From NCBI GenBank assembly GCA_026120035.1, contig JALRME010000002.1:558001-622000 (forward strand): a stretch of DNA of 64,000 nucleotides, read 5' to 3'. Made by a program: the position numbers and the translations under genes. The stretch comes from Coleophoma eucalyptorum. Taxonomy: Eukaryota; Ascomycota; Leotiomycetes; Helotiales; Dermateaceae. The notes below the pieces were generated by a model. The model made no database searches. It was not told where the DNA came from and saw only the letters and a program-made list of their open reading frames with translations. Positions within the stretch are counted from its first letter, which is position 1. Each line of letters opens with the position of its first letter. Shown here in pieces: positions 1 to 10,873 of this stretch.

Positions 1-829
1 ACTGGGCTTTTTGTTCTGATGTTGTATCATTTGTAGAAATTATTACAAACGGGGTGGGTTTTGTAGTTGATGTTGATGTAGAGGAGGAGGATGACGATGA
101 CGATGATGAGGATGATGGTGATGAGCTTTTAGAAGCCGACAAGCTCACGATTGAGATAGTACTTAAGGAGTCTTGCCCGCTATTTCCAGGCTGCGCTCCT
201 TGGATAACGGCAGCAGCTCCACCAGCGATTGGCAAAATTTGGCCCCCAACACTAATAAAGCCTCCAACACTGATACCTAAAACAAGAGCTCCAACAGCTG
301 CTGCTACTGTTTCACCACCTTGGACCGTAACGGTAGAGGCTACATTTGTAGTTGTAGAAGAACTTGGTGACGGACTAGCGACGGCTGGACTTGAGGTGGT
401 TGAAATTCTTGAAGTACTTGACAATCCAGTTGATACTGTTAGAGATGTTGATATTACAGATGTTAATATTCGGGAACTTGATAAAGAAGTTGATGTTAAA
501 AATGTCGATGTTCGGGATTTTGATGTTCGGGACGTCGATGTTAGAAACGTCGATGTCCTGGATGTTGATGTTCGGGAAGAATTTTTTGCAGTGCTTGTAA
601 TAGATACGGTTGATAATAGAATTGTCAGTTTTGAAGAAGTTGATGTTCGCGACGAGGTTGTATTAGTCCTATTAACTGATGCACTCCACACGCTTTGCGT
701 CGTAGTAGAGACTGTGGATCGGGCCGAGGATAGAACTCGACGAGCTACTGCTGGACCGGCAACGGAGGCATTGCTTGGGATATAGAATATTGCGAATATA
801 AACGCAAAAGCAAACGAAAAGAAAAGCAT
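1..829 (-). CDS. Secreted Ser/Thr-rich protein, partial
   Basis: An open frame starts at the ATG at 829 and reads leftward without a stop to the window edge, about 276 codons, so the C-terminus is missing. It opens with a hydrophobic signal peptide (MLFFSFAFAFIFAIF, then a SNASVAG-like cleavage region). A long low-complexity stretch of Ser/Thr with repeated TSTSRTS-like units follows, with candidate N-glycosylation (NRTNTT) and likely heavy O-glycosylation. Next comes a Gly/Ala-rich hydrophobic segment (about residues 180-220) and then a poly-Ser run of about 20 residues. I infer a secreted or cell-surface glycoprotein. I do not recognise the family. The opposite strand is also open and reads as Asp/Val-rich; that is a shadow of the Ser/Thr codons. 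Confidence 0.6.
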   Translation of the reverse strand, partial: MLFFSFAFAFIFAIFYIPSNASVAGPAVARRVLSSARSTVSTTTQSVWSASVNRTNTTSSRTSTSSKLTILLSTVSITSTAKNSSRTSTSRTSTFLTSTSRTSKSRTSTFLTSTSLSSSRILTSVISTSLTVSTGLSSTSRISTTSSPAVASPSPSSSTTTNVASTVTVQGGETVAAAVGALVLGISVGGFISVGGQILPIAGGAAAVIQGAQPGNSGQDSLSTISIVSLSASKSSSPSSSSSSSSSSSSTSTSTTKPTPFVIISTNDTTSEQKAQ

Positions 830-2285
830 GTTCAAGAGAATAAGTTGAAGAAATATGTGCACTTCACTGAGGAGTTCAATTCAGTCTCAAGGAGCGGATG
901 ATAGTTAGTGATACTGGTAGTAGATATTTATTCAGCTCTGATAATACTTCTATACTCTAGAAGGAACTCATTATTAAGCTTGAATCTACCAGATCCTCCT
1001 AAATCCTACAATATCATACATGGCTTGCTTAGCCACAGTCCTTGATAATGTTGAGGTCATCGCGAGGATTTTATCATCTATAAGTTTGAAGATAATGCAT
1101 CAGCTATTTGTTACTAAATCACCCAAATCTCGTTCTTGTACGATACCTTCTTCCATACTCGGGCTATAGATTCAAGTTCGAAGCCACTACCACAGGTTGG
1201 TAGTGACAAGTCCGCATCTTTACTCTTTCGTAGAAATTCAACATTAACTAGATGGTACTAGTTAATAAATGGGAGTTTGATCCTGCTCTAAAGAGATTGA
1301 GCGAAGTGCCATAGGGAGTGTCCAGAAGTGGGTCCGGCGATTACTTGAAGAGGGAGTCCTCAGTGTTATGGCAAAATGAACTGGAAAGTTCATGGGTAGG
1401 TATCGGAAGTTCTCCATATTTAATCCCATCCAGATACGAACCGAAGTCTAACCTAACGACAACACCAAAATAGGTATGCTGGCGGTACTGTAGAACCCCA
1501 GGAAAGTGCGGGAAGAGACATTCTTTCCTCGATAATTGTAATTCATAGGCAGATTGATTATGCGCCTTGCAATCCTCCTCCTTCGTATCTAATTAGCTAT
1601 AGGCACTGGGTAGCGCTGCTGTATCTCCAAAGTAGCCGGTGTCTCCACAGTTTTAGCCTCACTTTCAAAGTCCTGCGCAGTGGATAAAAGTAGCCTGGCG
1701 CACTTTCTGTTGTCCAATGGAGCATGAAATGTTGCTTTTCTCGACCTGAATCTGCATCGTCAAGTCTTCGATCTTGCTTTTGAGCTAGAATTGAGTATTG
1801 GTCTAGAAAAAGAATTGCCCAAGAAATACTTAAAAAACGAATAGTAGGACGGGGCACCATGGTTATTCGGTGCTGTATTTGAAGATGTCATTGGCGCGCT
1901 ATTAATGGCGGCAACCGTCAAACTCAAATCTCGAGGATTATATGGGGAATTACCTCGTATTTAGAATTCTGAGGCTATGCACGTCTGAAGCATGCCGGGC
2001 CCAGGGGAATTGGAAACCTGGATGCCATAATCTGCGGTCGCTAAAACCTTCAACCCACTACGCAAGTGTACAAACGAGATCTAATAACGATATTCAAACA
2101 AAACTCTTCAAAAAGTAAAAGTCGGTATTGTATTCTGGCGACCTTTAAAATAAAGATAAAGCCTCTTAGCTAAACCCGAAGTCTATGGAAAGCCAGGAGG
2201 AATTCCTTTCGTTACAACGAATGTTGACAGATTTACATGGCTTCATTTGCGAGATTCAGGATGGTGTTGGGTGCTCCTCAATGCA
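830..2285. other. Intergenic, AT-rich, no recognised gene
   Basis: No open frame here shows domain character or splice-joined continuity. A short frame on the minus strand (1597-1860) has no recognisable motif. The left part should hold the promoter of the minus-strand secreted-protein gene. Confidence 0.5.
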
Positions 2286-3982
2286 TCAGTCTGCCATTAC
2301 ACTCTTCCCTCCATCGGCCGTCAATCTAGCTCTTATATTGACCTTCAAATATCTCGGGCCAAGCATCTTTAAAGCTTGGCCATCATCTCCACCCGTGCAG
2401 AAATCTACGGCTGCACTCGGTGCAAACAATAAAGCCTGCCCAACCTTCAATTTGACAATTTCATTGAAAAGTTCTGATTGGCTATTGCCCTCACCCTTCA
2501 AACTCTCGCCGGAGTCTTCCAATGCATGCGCTCTGTGAGAGACCGCAAACGCTCCGGCTGCTAGGTGGCCTCGTAGCGTTTGTAGCCATCTTGGTGACGT
2601 GAAACGGTGCACGATAGTGATAGAAGATAGATCTAGAAGCGCGGCTGAGATTGTGGGTTCCTGAGTTGATACTATTATGCGAGCGCCAAGATGACGTTGT
2701 AGTCGAATCGTAGATAGTATTGTGTTGGTGAAAGTTGTTGCTTCGGCAGAAGTATTCATGAACTAATATTTAACAAAATACTTATGTTAATGCTGTGACT
2801 TTTCCAATGTAGTAATAAGATTCATGCACCTTGTGTGCCTCATCCAAGGCAATGACTCTTCCCATAGTTAAATCCTGCTCTAAGAAAAGGCCTAGACAGA
2901 TGTTGAAGAGTGAGCAGGCAGACTCGGGAGTCATACATGGGCACGAAAGATCAACAATTGTAAGCTGTCCCGGCTTTACAGATCAGTTAGATGCTTCTAT
3001 AAGATGGCCAGGGAAGTCTTCACCTTGGATACCCAGTCTGTTCCCCTACCACTCGAGGAACCTTTCTTTTTCTTCTTGGAAACAGTATGTGAATGCGAGG
3101 GCATGAAGCTTTCCAAAGCATCAAGACGTTGGTTTAGAGGCCCGAGTTGAGTCGGAATGAGCCCCGCATTGAGTAGTTCGATTTTGAACTGATCATATTT
3201 GAAGGTTTCCCCTGACTGCTGTTGCTTGATACGCATATCACGGAGAATACGATATACTGTCTGCAAGTAAAGGGGTGTAGGTCCATCGTCTTGATTCACA
3301 GCCATTAAATCTAGCATGCGCTTCGTGTTAAGGTCTGACTGATCGATGCTAAGTGGTTCAACAGTAACATTTAAGCCATGGTAAGTATGCTTCGGAAACT
3401 ATGATTAGTAGCGTTTTGTACTGGCATTGACTCCATACTTGCCTGGATTGTTCGTAAGTTCGTAGGAGCGCAAAGCACTCGGACATTGATGTCGGGATTA
3501 GAAGCAAGGAATGCAGCCTCGCATGGTGATCCTCCATCGTCAGAGATGAAAGCATCGTAGTGGAAAACAAGACCAGTGAGAGGTCTGACCAGTCTGCCCA
3601 CTTTAGAGGACATCAAGCAGCTTTCCAGTAGACAGGATAAAGTATGACTCTTTCCAGAACCTTGAGAGCCGCAGATGAAGATGCTTGATGGAACTGCAAC
3701 GTTAAAGAATACACGTGGATCAATGGTGGTTGACATGGACTGGTCTTTTAGCTCTTGCACTGCTTCCAGTGCTTCAGTAGCTCCAGCTAAGAGACCATAT
3801 TGCGGATAATAACCCTGAATGTTCTCAGGTGTAGATTCTCCAATACGCTTCGCAATGGGCATAGTGAAAATGGGAGCCGAAATGACATCTTGATATCCCT
3901 GGTCTGTATAGGTGTTTGTGAGAAAACTCATGTGGTCTTGGAACGTGCGGTCAGCTTCCTGGGTGAAATCACGTTGGAGCAT
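2286..3982 (-). CDS. HerA/TraG-like P-loop ATPase
   Basis: Four exons (3982-3443, 3398-3024, 2973-2830, 2762-2286) give 511 residues, all phase 0. The Walker A motif GSQGSGKS is at about residues 105-112. Walker B, RVIALDEAHK, is at about 344-353. A strand with conserved Gln (IVSTQEPT) is at about 383-390. This order is typical of the HerA/FtsK/VirD4 branch of P-loop NTPases, which pump or translocate nucleic acid. A Lys-run (KKKKK) precedes the second intron. The first intron (3399-3442) uses a GC donor (GCAAGT) with a CTAAT branch site; only this splice restores the frame and a continuous protein. Intron 2 is 2974-3023 and intron 3 is 2763-2829. The substrate is unknown. It is transcribed away from the RNase III-like gene at 4653. 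Confidence 0.82.
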
Positions 3983-4652
3983 ATCGAAAAACTTGGTCTT
4001 TTACTGTTGAGGTAAATCAGTTGTCAAGTTATACCATCCTTCCCTGGAGGCCAAAAGGGTTGAGCAAGATATAGGCAAAGAATCCAAGATAGCCTCTTCA
4101 TGTCTAGCACTATTAAAGCTTATCGCATTCAATACGATTGAGATAAGATAGCTATGCATGAGAGGTGGTTGAAGTCAATCATGACTTTTGATAGTTCGAT
4201 AAACGAGCTGTGAGCTTGCAGTAAGAGGAGATTAGAGATAAGTTAAATTAGGTGGTAGTTATAAGATGATAACAATCATATCAACTTGAACTTTAGATTA
4301 TTGAATGTGTTGATGAGATAAGCCGTGTCAGGAGGTAAAGATAAGATATGAACTCTACTGCATTAGCTGAGCTGATTGATAAGAGACGCATTTGTTATCT
4401 ACCTATCATGTTTGAATTCACGATGACAAGAGTGACTTATATCACTTCCTGTCGCATACGTCATGGCCTGAGCAAGTACATGTGTTGAGACTTCCAAAGT
4501 AACAGCCTTCGAATTGTGAGACTTCTCCCTTTTATTTAACGACGAGCAACGCCGTGATATGCGTCCCTGAAGGAAGTATCAATTCACTCGAGTTAACCTT
4601 AAGGTGCACGACTCTCCGTCCTCAATCCCTAGTTCATAATTAACAAGTTTAG
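3983..4652. promoter_or_regulatory. Divergent promoter region of ATPase and RNase III-like genes
   Basis: This 670-bp AT-rich spacer separates two genes read in opposite directions, so it should hold both promoters. It contains many GATAAG/GATAAGA-like hexamers (for example around 4145, 4250, 4320 and 4340), which match the core of fungal GATA-factor sites. I see no coding frame. Confidence 0.4.
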
Positions 4653-5170
4653 ATGTCAAATCCAACTGAAATAGTACAAGACATCGAGTCGAAGTTGGGG
4701 TACAACTTCACCGACAGAAATCTTCTCATGGAGTCGCTGAAAGCTGCAGGCTCGGGAACAAATATCCCACGCACTCTGAAGGGGGCAGATGGAAACAAGC
4801 GTCTTGCATTTGTGGGAGCAGAGGTGGTTAAAATTGCCATTCTCGATGACTGGTATCACACAGAAGGAGATCGAGGTTTGCTAATTCTTCATACGCCCAA
4901 TCATCGGGGGCTAATCGAGAGTCAGCGATGGCGACCCAATTACTCAGTGGTGTACAATCTCAGCATCATCTCACGTTATGTGGACAAAGACTTGGTGCAG
5001 ATCGTTGGATTAGCACAAACTTCAGTCATAAGTTGGATCCTCCAGTTCCATCCATTATAGCAAATACGGTACAAGCAATGTTAGGTGCTGTCTGGTTTGA
5101 TTCTCAGCGCAATGTCGATACTCTGAAGCAGACAATTCATAATATAGACCTCTTGATAGGCCTTCAATAG
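4653..5170 (+). CDS. RNase III-fold protein lacking catalytic residues
   Basis: Two exons (4653-4875, 4920-5170) joined across a 44-bp intron (GTTTGC donor, GGCTAAT branch) give 157 residues. The protein follows the RNase III endonuclease-domain pattern end to end: an N-terminal helix (EIVQDIESKLGYNF), the signature-helix position (NKRLAFVGAEVV, residues 48-59) and the second conserved helix (NTVQAMLGAVWFDS, residues 123-136). The acidic residues that bind Mg2+ in active enzymes, the Glu/Glu/Asp of the first helix and Asp/Glu of the second, are replaced here (Lys/Ala/Ala and Asn123/Gln126). No dsRNA-binding domain follows. I infer a structural or RNA-binding role, possibly as a dimer. Other fungal single-domain RNase III proteins of this size exist. 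Confidence 0.75.
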
Positions 5171-5689
5171 TCAATCGGCTTAACAGAAACTTATGTCAGA
5201 CCAAAATACGAGGGACCAGGAATAATGATCGCTCGTATGCTTGATTTGAAATAACGTAAAGTGCCCCTTTGACATTGTAGAAGAGCGGCTAAATATATAT
5301 CTGAATCAATATGATTTGTTGATATAGGGATGGAATTGGCAAGGCACGGCAGCCGTTGATCGATTCTATGGGAACAGAGATAGGAACGAGTTCGACAGGA
5401 ACAGGCGAAAGCACCCGTTCCAAAAGATGTGTTGCTGATCATCCCCACACAGTTCCACGCACAGGCAGACCCGCCAGATATTGGCACCAAACCGCTCTCA
5501 TCTGACACCCAAATGGCCTCTTGCAGTTTTGCATGCAAGGTCGACATGGGTTTGAACCAGGTCTCAAGCCGCAAAGTCAGCCTCAGGCGGCTGATTGCTA
5601 ACGACATGTCTTCTCATCTAGGCGTGACCACACTAACTGCCACCCTTCTTCTCCTTTGTGTAAAACAATAATGATACTAGTTGAACAGA
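5171..5689. other. Intergenic, no gene recognised
   Basis: This stretch separates the RNase III-like gene from the NACHT pseudogene on the same strand. Short frames occur on both strands but none shows a motif. Confidence 0.4.
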
Positions 5690-7837
5690 ATGAGCTTTGG
5701 TTACAGCGTTGACGATATTATCGCAGTTCTTCAACTTGCAAACGCCGTCCGTGAGCGATTTATTGACGCCCCTGAGCAATTCAGAGCAATTTCAAATGAG
5801 TGGGTTCTCTAGCATAGTCATTGAGACACTGCCTATGGCTTAAATCCGTAGGGTCGCAGGGCTTTCGAACCTATTACGGGATTTCGAGCTGGTCTTTTCT
5901 CGACAGGCTCTTACCGACTGGCAGAAGAAGGCTTTAGCACCCGTTCTGGAAGAATGCCACAACGTCCTTATCGCACTACGCAAAGTAGTGGAAGGCAATT
6001 ATTATGTGAATCTGTCTAACGTCCATAGCTTCCGCGACAAGTCGCGAAGGATGTGGAAACGATTAGCGTGGGAGCCAGTTGACATACAAGAGCTTCGATC
6101 ACGTGTTTCATTAAATGTTGGTCTCTTGAACGCGTTCAATGGAAAACGACTTCATCAGTCGACTACAGGAAGGAACCGGTTAATGGCTCCTAAATTCAGC
6201 TGAATTTCAGGCGTGGCTTGGAAGTAACAAAAAGACATTATTCTGTCCACGAATTCCTGGGGCAGGTAAAACAATTCTTACATCAATTGTGATAGAAGAG
6301 CTTATTACTCGCTTCTATGATGATAGGAGCATAGGAATTGCACACCTGTATTGCAATTTACGGCGCCAAGACACACAGAAGGTCGATGATTTACTCTCAA
6401 GTCTACTAAAACAACTAGCTGAGTGCCGGCCCTCTTTACCGGACAGTGTAAAAGACCTTTATGATCGACACAAGCCTAAAAAGATACGGCCATCTATCGA
6501 TGATATTTCTAGATCTCTCCAGTCGGTGATTGCTCTACATTCGGGATTTTTTTATTATTGTTGATGCACTCGATGAGTGCCAAGTATCTGGTAGATGCGG
6601 AGCGAGATTTCTATCAGAGATTCTCAAACTTCAGGCGAATCTTTTGTAACCTCGAGGCATATACCAGAAGTTACCGCAAAGTTCGAAAGTGGTGTATCAT
6701 TAGAGATAAGAGCTAGCGAATATGATGTACGAAGATATGTGGATAGTCATATATTACAGCTTCCATCCTTTATCCAAGGTAGTCCAGATTTGCAAGCGGA
6801 AGTCGAGAACAAAATTATAAAGGCGGTTGGTGGCATGTACGTCACTCTAGGGTACTAATAACGGAAATATACTAACCGTTCATAGGTTTTTGCTCGCGCA
6901 GCTCCATCTCGACTCCTTGGTCGGAAACAGGTCTCTGAAGGCTATGCGAGTGGCTCTCAAGGAGTTACCCTCTGGATCCGATGCATATGACTATGCATAT
7001 AAGGATGCAATGATCCGAATTGAAGGACAAGTAGCCGACCAAGAAGAACTTGCTAAGCGAGTTCTATTATGGATCACTTGTGCTAAAAGACCCCTTACTA
7101 CATTAGAGCTTCAACATGCTCTCGCTGTAGAGAAAGATGCACAGGAGGTTGACGAAGATAACATCCCAGAAATTGAAGACATAATTTCTGTGTGCGCTGG
7201 ATTAGTTACAGTCGATGAACAGAGCAATGTCATCCGCTTAGTTCATCATACAACCCAAACGTTCTTCCAACGAACGAAAAGCCGTTGGTTTCCAGGTGCA
7301 GAGACTGAGATTACGACAATCTGTGCTACCTACCTCTCGTTTAAGGTGTTCGAAGGTGGCTTTTGTACGACAGACCATGAGCTTGAGGAGCAATTACAAT
7401 CAAATCCGTTTTTCGAGTACGCAGCAAAGAACTGGGGGTATCATGCTCGCAAAGCCTCGGGTCAAAACAAAGCGTTAAGACGGGCGGTTTTCAACCTCCT
7501 CAAGAGTGAAGCTAAAGTCAATACGTCAATTCAAGAGCTATTAGCTATCCAGTGCCACTCATTACACCCAAATCATAGCCAAGAAGTCCCGAGGAGGATC
7601 ACAGGATTACATTTATTAGCATATTTCGGGCTTAAGGCAATTATGAAGCTTCTACTTGATAGCGGCAGGTTCGAGGCCGATTCGAAGGACGCTCGTGGCC
7701 AGACGCCGTTATCATGGGCAGCCGAGAATGGACACGCAGAAATCGTGCAGCTGCTGCTTGACAGCGGCAAGGTCGACGCTGACTCCAAGGACAATGAGGG
7801 TCACGCCTCTGTGGTCTGTCGTGAAATAGCAACTTAA
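5690..7837 (+). pseudogene. NACHT-ankyrin NLR pseudogene
   Basis: The ATG at 5690 begins a fungal NLR N-terminal domain (MSFGYSVDDIIAVLQLAN), spliced across 5800-5851. A NACHT domain follows with Walker A (IPGAGKT, near 6258-6278) and Walker B ([10 protein letters not shown], near 6556). An intact intron at 6837-6885 gives GGMFLLAQLHLDSL, and two ankyrin repeats end at 7837. The frame is broken repeatedly. There is a small deletion with frame change before 6181; TAA at 6181-6183 stands where the paralogue at 11970-14970 has a Gln codon (GTGQW). A T-run near 6547-6553 has one T too many, and a second near 6640 has one T too few. A last frameshift ends the protein after the second ankyrin. Introns are intact, so this is decay in place, not a retrocopy. 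It is closely related to the NLR ending at 14970. Confidence 0.85.
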
Positions 7838-8292
7838 ATAAGAGCGTGGAAACAGAGGCAGAGGACAGAGGCCAATGGGTCACCTTTCCGCTTGTAGTAC
7901 TTGATAGAAATAAAGGTGCAAAACAGTTACTAGTGATAAAAGGTGATCTAAGCTAGAAGACATTCTGGGCTTTGGACCCTGTTTTATAATGTAGCGTTAG
8001 CAAATGAATAAGCAGTGATTATACTGGTAAAGACCCAATTGCTACTGGCGACGCTATAAAAATTTTGTAGTATTCTTTTTTCCCGTCAGACAACGATCTT
8101 GTCATGATGCTAAGCATGGCAGAACCATGGCGAACTATGGAAAATACAGAAAACAATGAGACCGAAGCACGAATAAGTGTAGCATGACTGAACACGAAAT
8201 AGACGAACATCTTACTCCTCAAAATCGCTCTCCACCCTTGGCGCAAGTCCTAGCATCAAAAGAGTGTATGATATTAAGAAGCCATTCCAATT
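7838..8292. other. Decayed 3' end and spacer
   Basis: No further ankyrin units can be read with confidence after the frameshift at 7837. The rest is AT-rich spacer before the convergent methyltransferase gene. Confidence 0.35.
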
Positions 8293-9117
8293 CTATAATG
8301 GCATATGACACAAAATCTCGCCACTTGGGACTGCAATTGCTGCGCTCTCATGTTCAGCAAATTCAGCCCATGCCTTTTTGATGTCTTCAAGATCTTCTCT
8401 AGTTGCGAGGCCTTGAGAAATAGCTGAATCTGCGAATGCGGTCTTGGTCGCACGATCTTCCCACATCCGACCCCACCATTTGGCGCCGCCATCTGCAACA
8501 CTATAACACCATGAAGTCCAGGTGTACTCGACCTCACTTGGTTTAAAGCCAGCTTGATGAGCCCAAAGCTGAAGGTAGCGACCAGCATTGGGTTCGCCCC
8601 CGTTGCCTTTGGCAACGGCCTCATAGAGATTACCCCACTTAACAAGGCCTTCTGGTTCTGGGTACCAAACAAAGGAACGGTAGTCAGCATCTCTTGCAGC
8701 AACGACTCCGCCAGGTTTAACTACTCGGCGCATCTCTTTCAAGATAGACACAGGATCTTTAACGTGCTGGAGGACTTGATGAGCATAGACAATATCGAAT
8801 GAATTATCTGGATATTGGAGACCATTTCCATCTCCTGTTTCGAATGTGACGTTGGTCACACCTTGAGCAGTCGCGTAGTCGCGAGCCTTTTCGAGAACAT
8901 CACTCGCAGTATCTAAGCCAATGACTTTTCCTGTCTCTGCTAGTTTACCAAAGTCAACTGTAATAGTTCCTGGGCCGCAACCAATGTCGAGGATCATTGA
9001 GTCTTTTTTGATATAAGGGAGGACAAATCCAGCTGAATTCTTAGCAGTACGCCACGAATGTGACTGTAGTACAGCGGCGTGATGGCCATGTGTGTAGGTA
9101 GCTTGCTCCTTAGCCAT
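8293..9117 (-). CDS. SAM-dependent methyltransferase (class I, UbiE-like)
   Basis: A single exon of 274 residues from ATG at 9117. Motif I (ILDIGCGPG) is at about residues 42-50, with an acidic residue ending the next strand (VIGLD) for SAM ribose binding. The later motifs FDIVYAHQVLQHV and VVKPGG fit Methyltransf_11/25-type enzymes. A Trp/Tyr-rich C-terminal part (residues 150-260) probably forms the acceptor pocket. Many fungal homologues of about 275 residues exist; their substrates are mostly unassigned and this one cannot be named. The frame is intact between two decayed NLR loci, so it appears functional. Confidence 0.88.
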   Translation of the reverse strand: MAKEQATYTHGHHAAVLQSHSWRTAKNSAGFVLPYIKKDSMILDIGCGPGTITVDFGKLAETGKVIGLDTASDVLEKARDYATAQGVTNVTFETGDGNGLQYPDNSFDIVYAHQVLQHVKDPVSILKEMRRVVKPGGVVAARDADYRSFVWYPEPEGLVKWGNLYEAVAKGNGGEPNAGRYLQLWAHQAGFKPSEVEYTWTSWCYSVADGGAKWWGRMWEDRATKTAFADSAISQGLATREDLEDIKKAWAEFAEHESAAIAVPSGEILCHMPL

Positions 9118-10283
9118 ATTGTGAGGTCAGATAATGAGTTCGAGATAAGAGAGAGGCTGATCAAGATCAGAAAGTGTGAGGAAGGTGTATTGTTGTTGGT
9201 AAAGAGTATGAAGCCGAGTAAATGAGAAGTGGTGGGCTATAGCTAGCACTGAGGCTTGACCCGGAATATCTGCGATTAATGAGAACAGAGAATTTTGGTC
9301 TTCAACGTTTTATGGTACTATAATTCTTTCTCAGCTACCAATGTCCTTGATGCCATCTATTATAAATATTGTCGTTTCTAGACGACTCGGCGGTATCGGA
9401 GCCTCTCATATCATGCGGGGCACGGCGTGAATAAAGTACCTAAGCTCGCTAAGGCAAGGGCATTTACGTCAACCCCGATGGGGGGATATAGAAAATCTTC
9501 CGATATAGGAGCTCTTCCATTGATAATCTGGTCAATGATCGCTCTTTGATTAATAAGTTGGCATCGCCTAATTCTAAATCATATAGATAACATCGAAGTC
9601 CAATCAAGACTTAATGAAAAAGAGGCATGATAATGTCACGTGAGAGATTCCCCTTCAACCAACCCATTCAGAATACTTCGTATATAAGTCTTGCAAAAGG
9701 CTTCTTCAGCGTAAGTAGAATGGATTAGAGGCTTATTAGTGGGTTGTAGCTTCTTATTATGGGGTTTTCAAAGCAGCTGGGATTTTATACAATACACAGG
9801 TAGCCTGCTCTTGAGTGGCTGGCCGACTCACTTATGACTCACGGTGATTTTTCAGTACAGTATCTCATCTGTATAATTTATTACTATAAGGACGAGAGTA
9901 GTCGGGATCCTAACAATTAACTCACTAGTTTATGTTGAGGCGAAGGGAAAATGTAACCGCGCAACCGGCTCCTATGTAAATAGTCCTTCTAGGTAGTCTT
10001 CATTCCCACTTCCACAAAGTCAAGAACACAGCCAACCCAGCCTCTGTTGACCTCACGTATTATTTATTACAACAAGTTTTATTGAAATCAAGGGGTCATA
10101 TGACCATTAGACAAGCACCTACATATAAATAGGCCTTTTAGACAGTTCACTTTCATTCTACAATGTCATAATGAGTGATACCATAGTCAACACAACCTCT
10201 ATTGACTCCCAGAATCGTTCGCAAAAATTTTACATTCAGCTTAAATTATAATTAGTTACTGGTTAAATTACTATGATTCTAAC
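9118..10283. other. Intergenic, AT-rich
   Basis: It contains the promoter of the methyltransferase gene at its left end. The remainder is AT-rich with no coding frame I can support. Confidence 0.4.
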
Positions 10284-10550
10284 TGTTGGAATATCGTTAT
10301 ATCACCTGCACGTGTTTGGAACATCCTTACACCACATGCATGTGCATGTGTGTGCTCGGATGCGAACACTATGATTGTATTATAACGGAGGTCGAATCAA
10401 TACCCAACAGGTGTATTTATAAGGCCTCCATCACACTCACTTACTTAGAAGAATCATCTACATTATTACCTCACGATTTTGACCTGTCTATTACAATTGA
10501 AATAAGAGATATACCAACACTAACCATTACGTACCGTAATGAACGATATT
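10284..10550 (+). repeat. Dispersed repeat copy A (possible solo LTR relic)
   Basis: This shares ordered blocks with 35047-35372: a start of the form TGTTGGAATATC versus TGTCGGTATATC, then AACGGAGG followed by GAATCAATACC versus GAATCGATACC, then CCTCCATCACACTCACTTA, then TTACCTCACG and ATTTTGAC. The TGTTGG start resembles Ty1/copia LTR ends. I could not find a clear terminal CA or a target-site duplication, so the element type is inferred. The right boundary is approximate. Confidence 0.55.
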
Positions 10551-10873
10551 CATTATCTATAAGGATCAACTGCATTGACCCTTTCGTATCACAAGCTAGC
10601 GACCTTGCAACCTAGCAGCTCGAACGACCTAACATTTTCAACTACATTATTTGCTTATAATAAGACATCAGGGGAGAACTCATATGTTACACTTTACTTA
10701 CACTCTAGTAATCTCAAGAGCGTAGTTTTAAAGGAGACAGAAATAAATACATTAATGTAACAATTTTGTATTGAATAGGAGATAAACGTCCTTTAGCTTC
10801 GCATAGGCGTCTTATACATGAAAACTTGCTGCTCTATACTATTCATTAAATATTACAGTGAGAAAAAAATAGT
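10551..10873. other. AT-rich spacer
   Basis: No gene recognised between the repeat copy and the decayed ankyrin tail. Confidence 0.35.

Noticed and set aside
54..785. Open frame on + strand encoding an Asp/Val-rich protein
   Set aside because: It is antisense to a frame with a signal peptide and Ser/Thr-rich composition; the repeated VDVRDVDV text is the complement of Ser/Thr codons.
1597..1860. 87-residue minus-strand frame
   Set aside because: No motif, no continuity through splicing, in decayed AT-rich sequence.
10286..10615. 109-residue + strand frame
   Set aside because: It lies inside the dispersed repeat copy and shares no conserved reading with the second copy.
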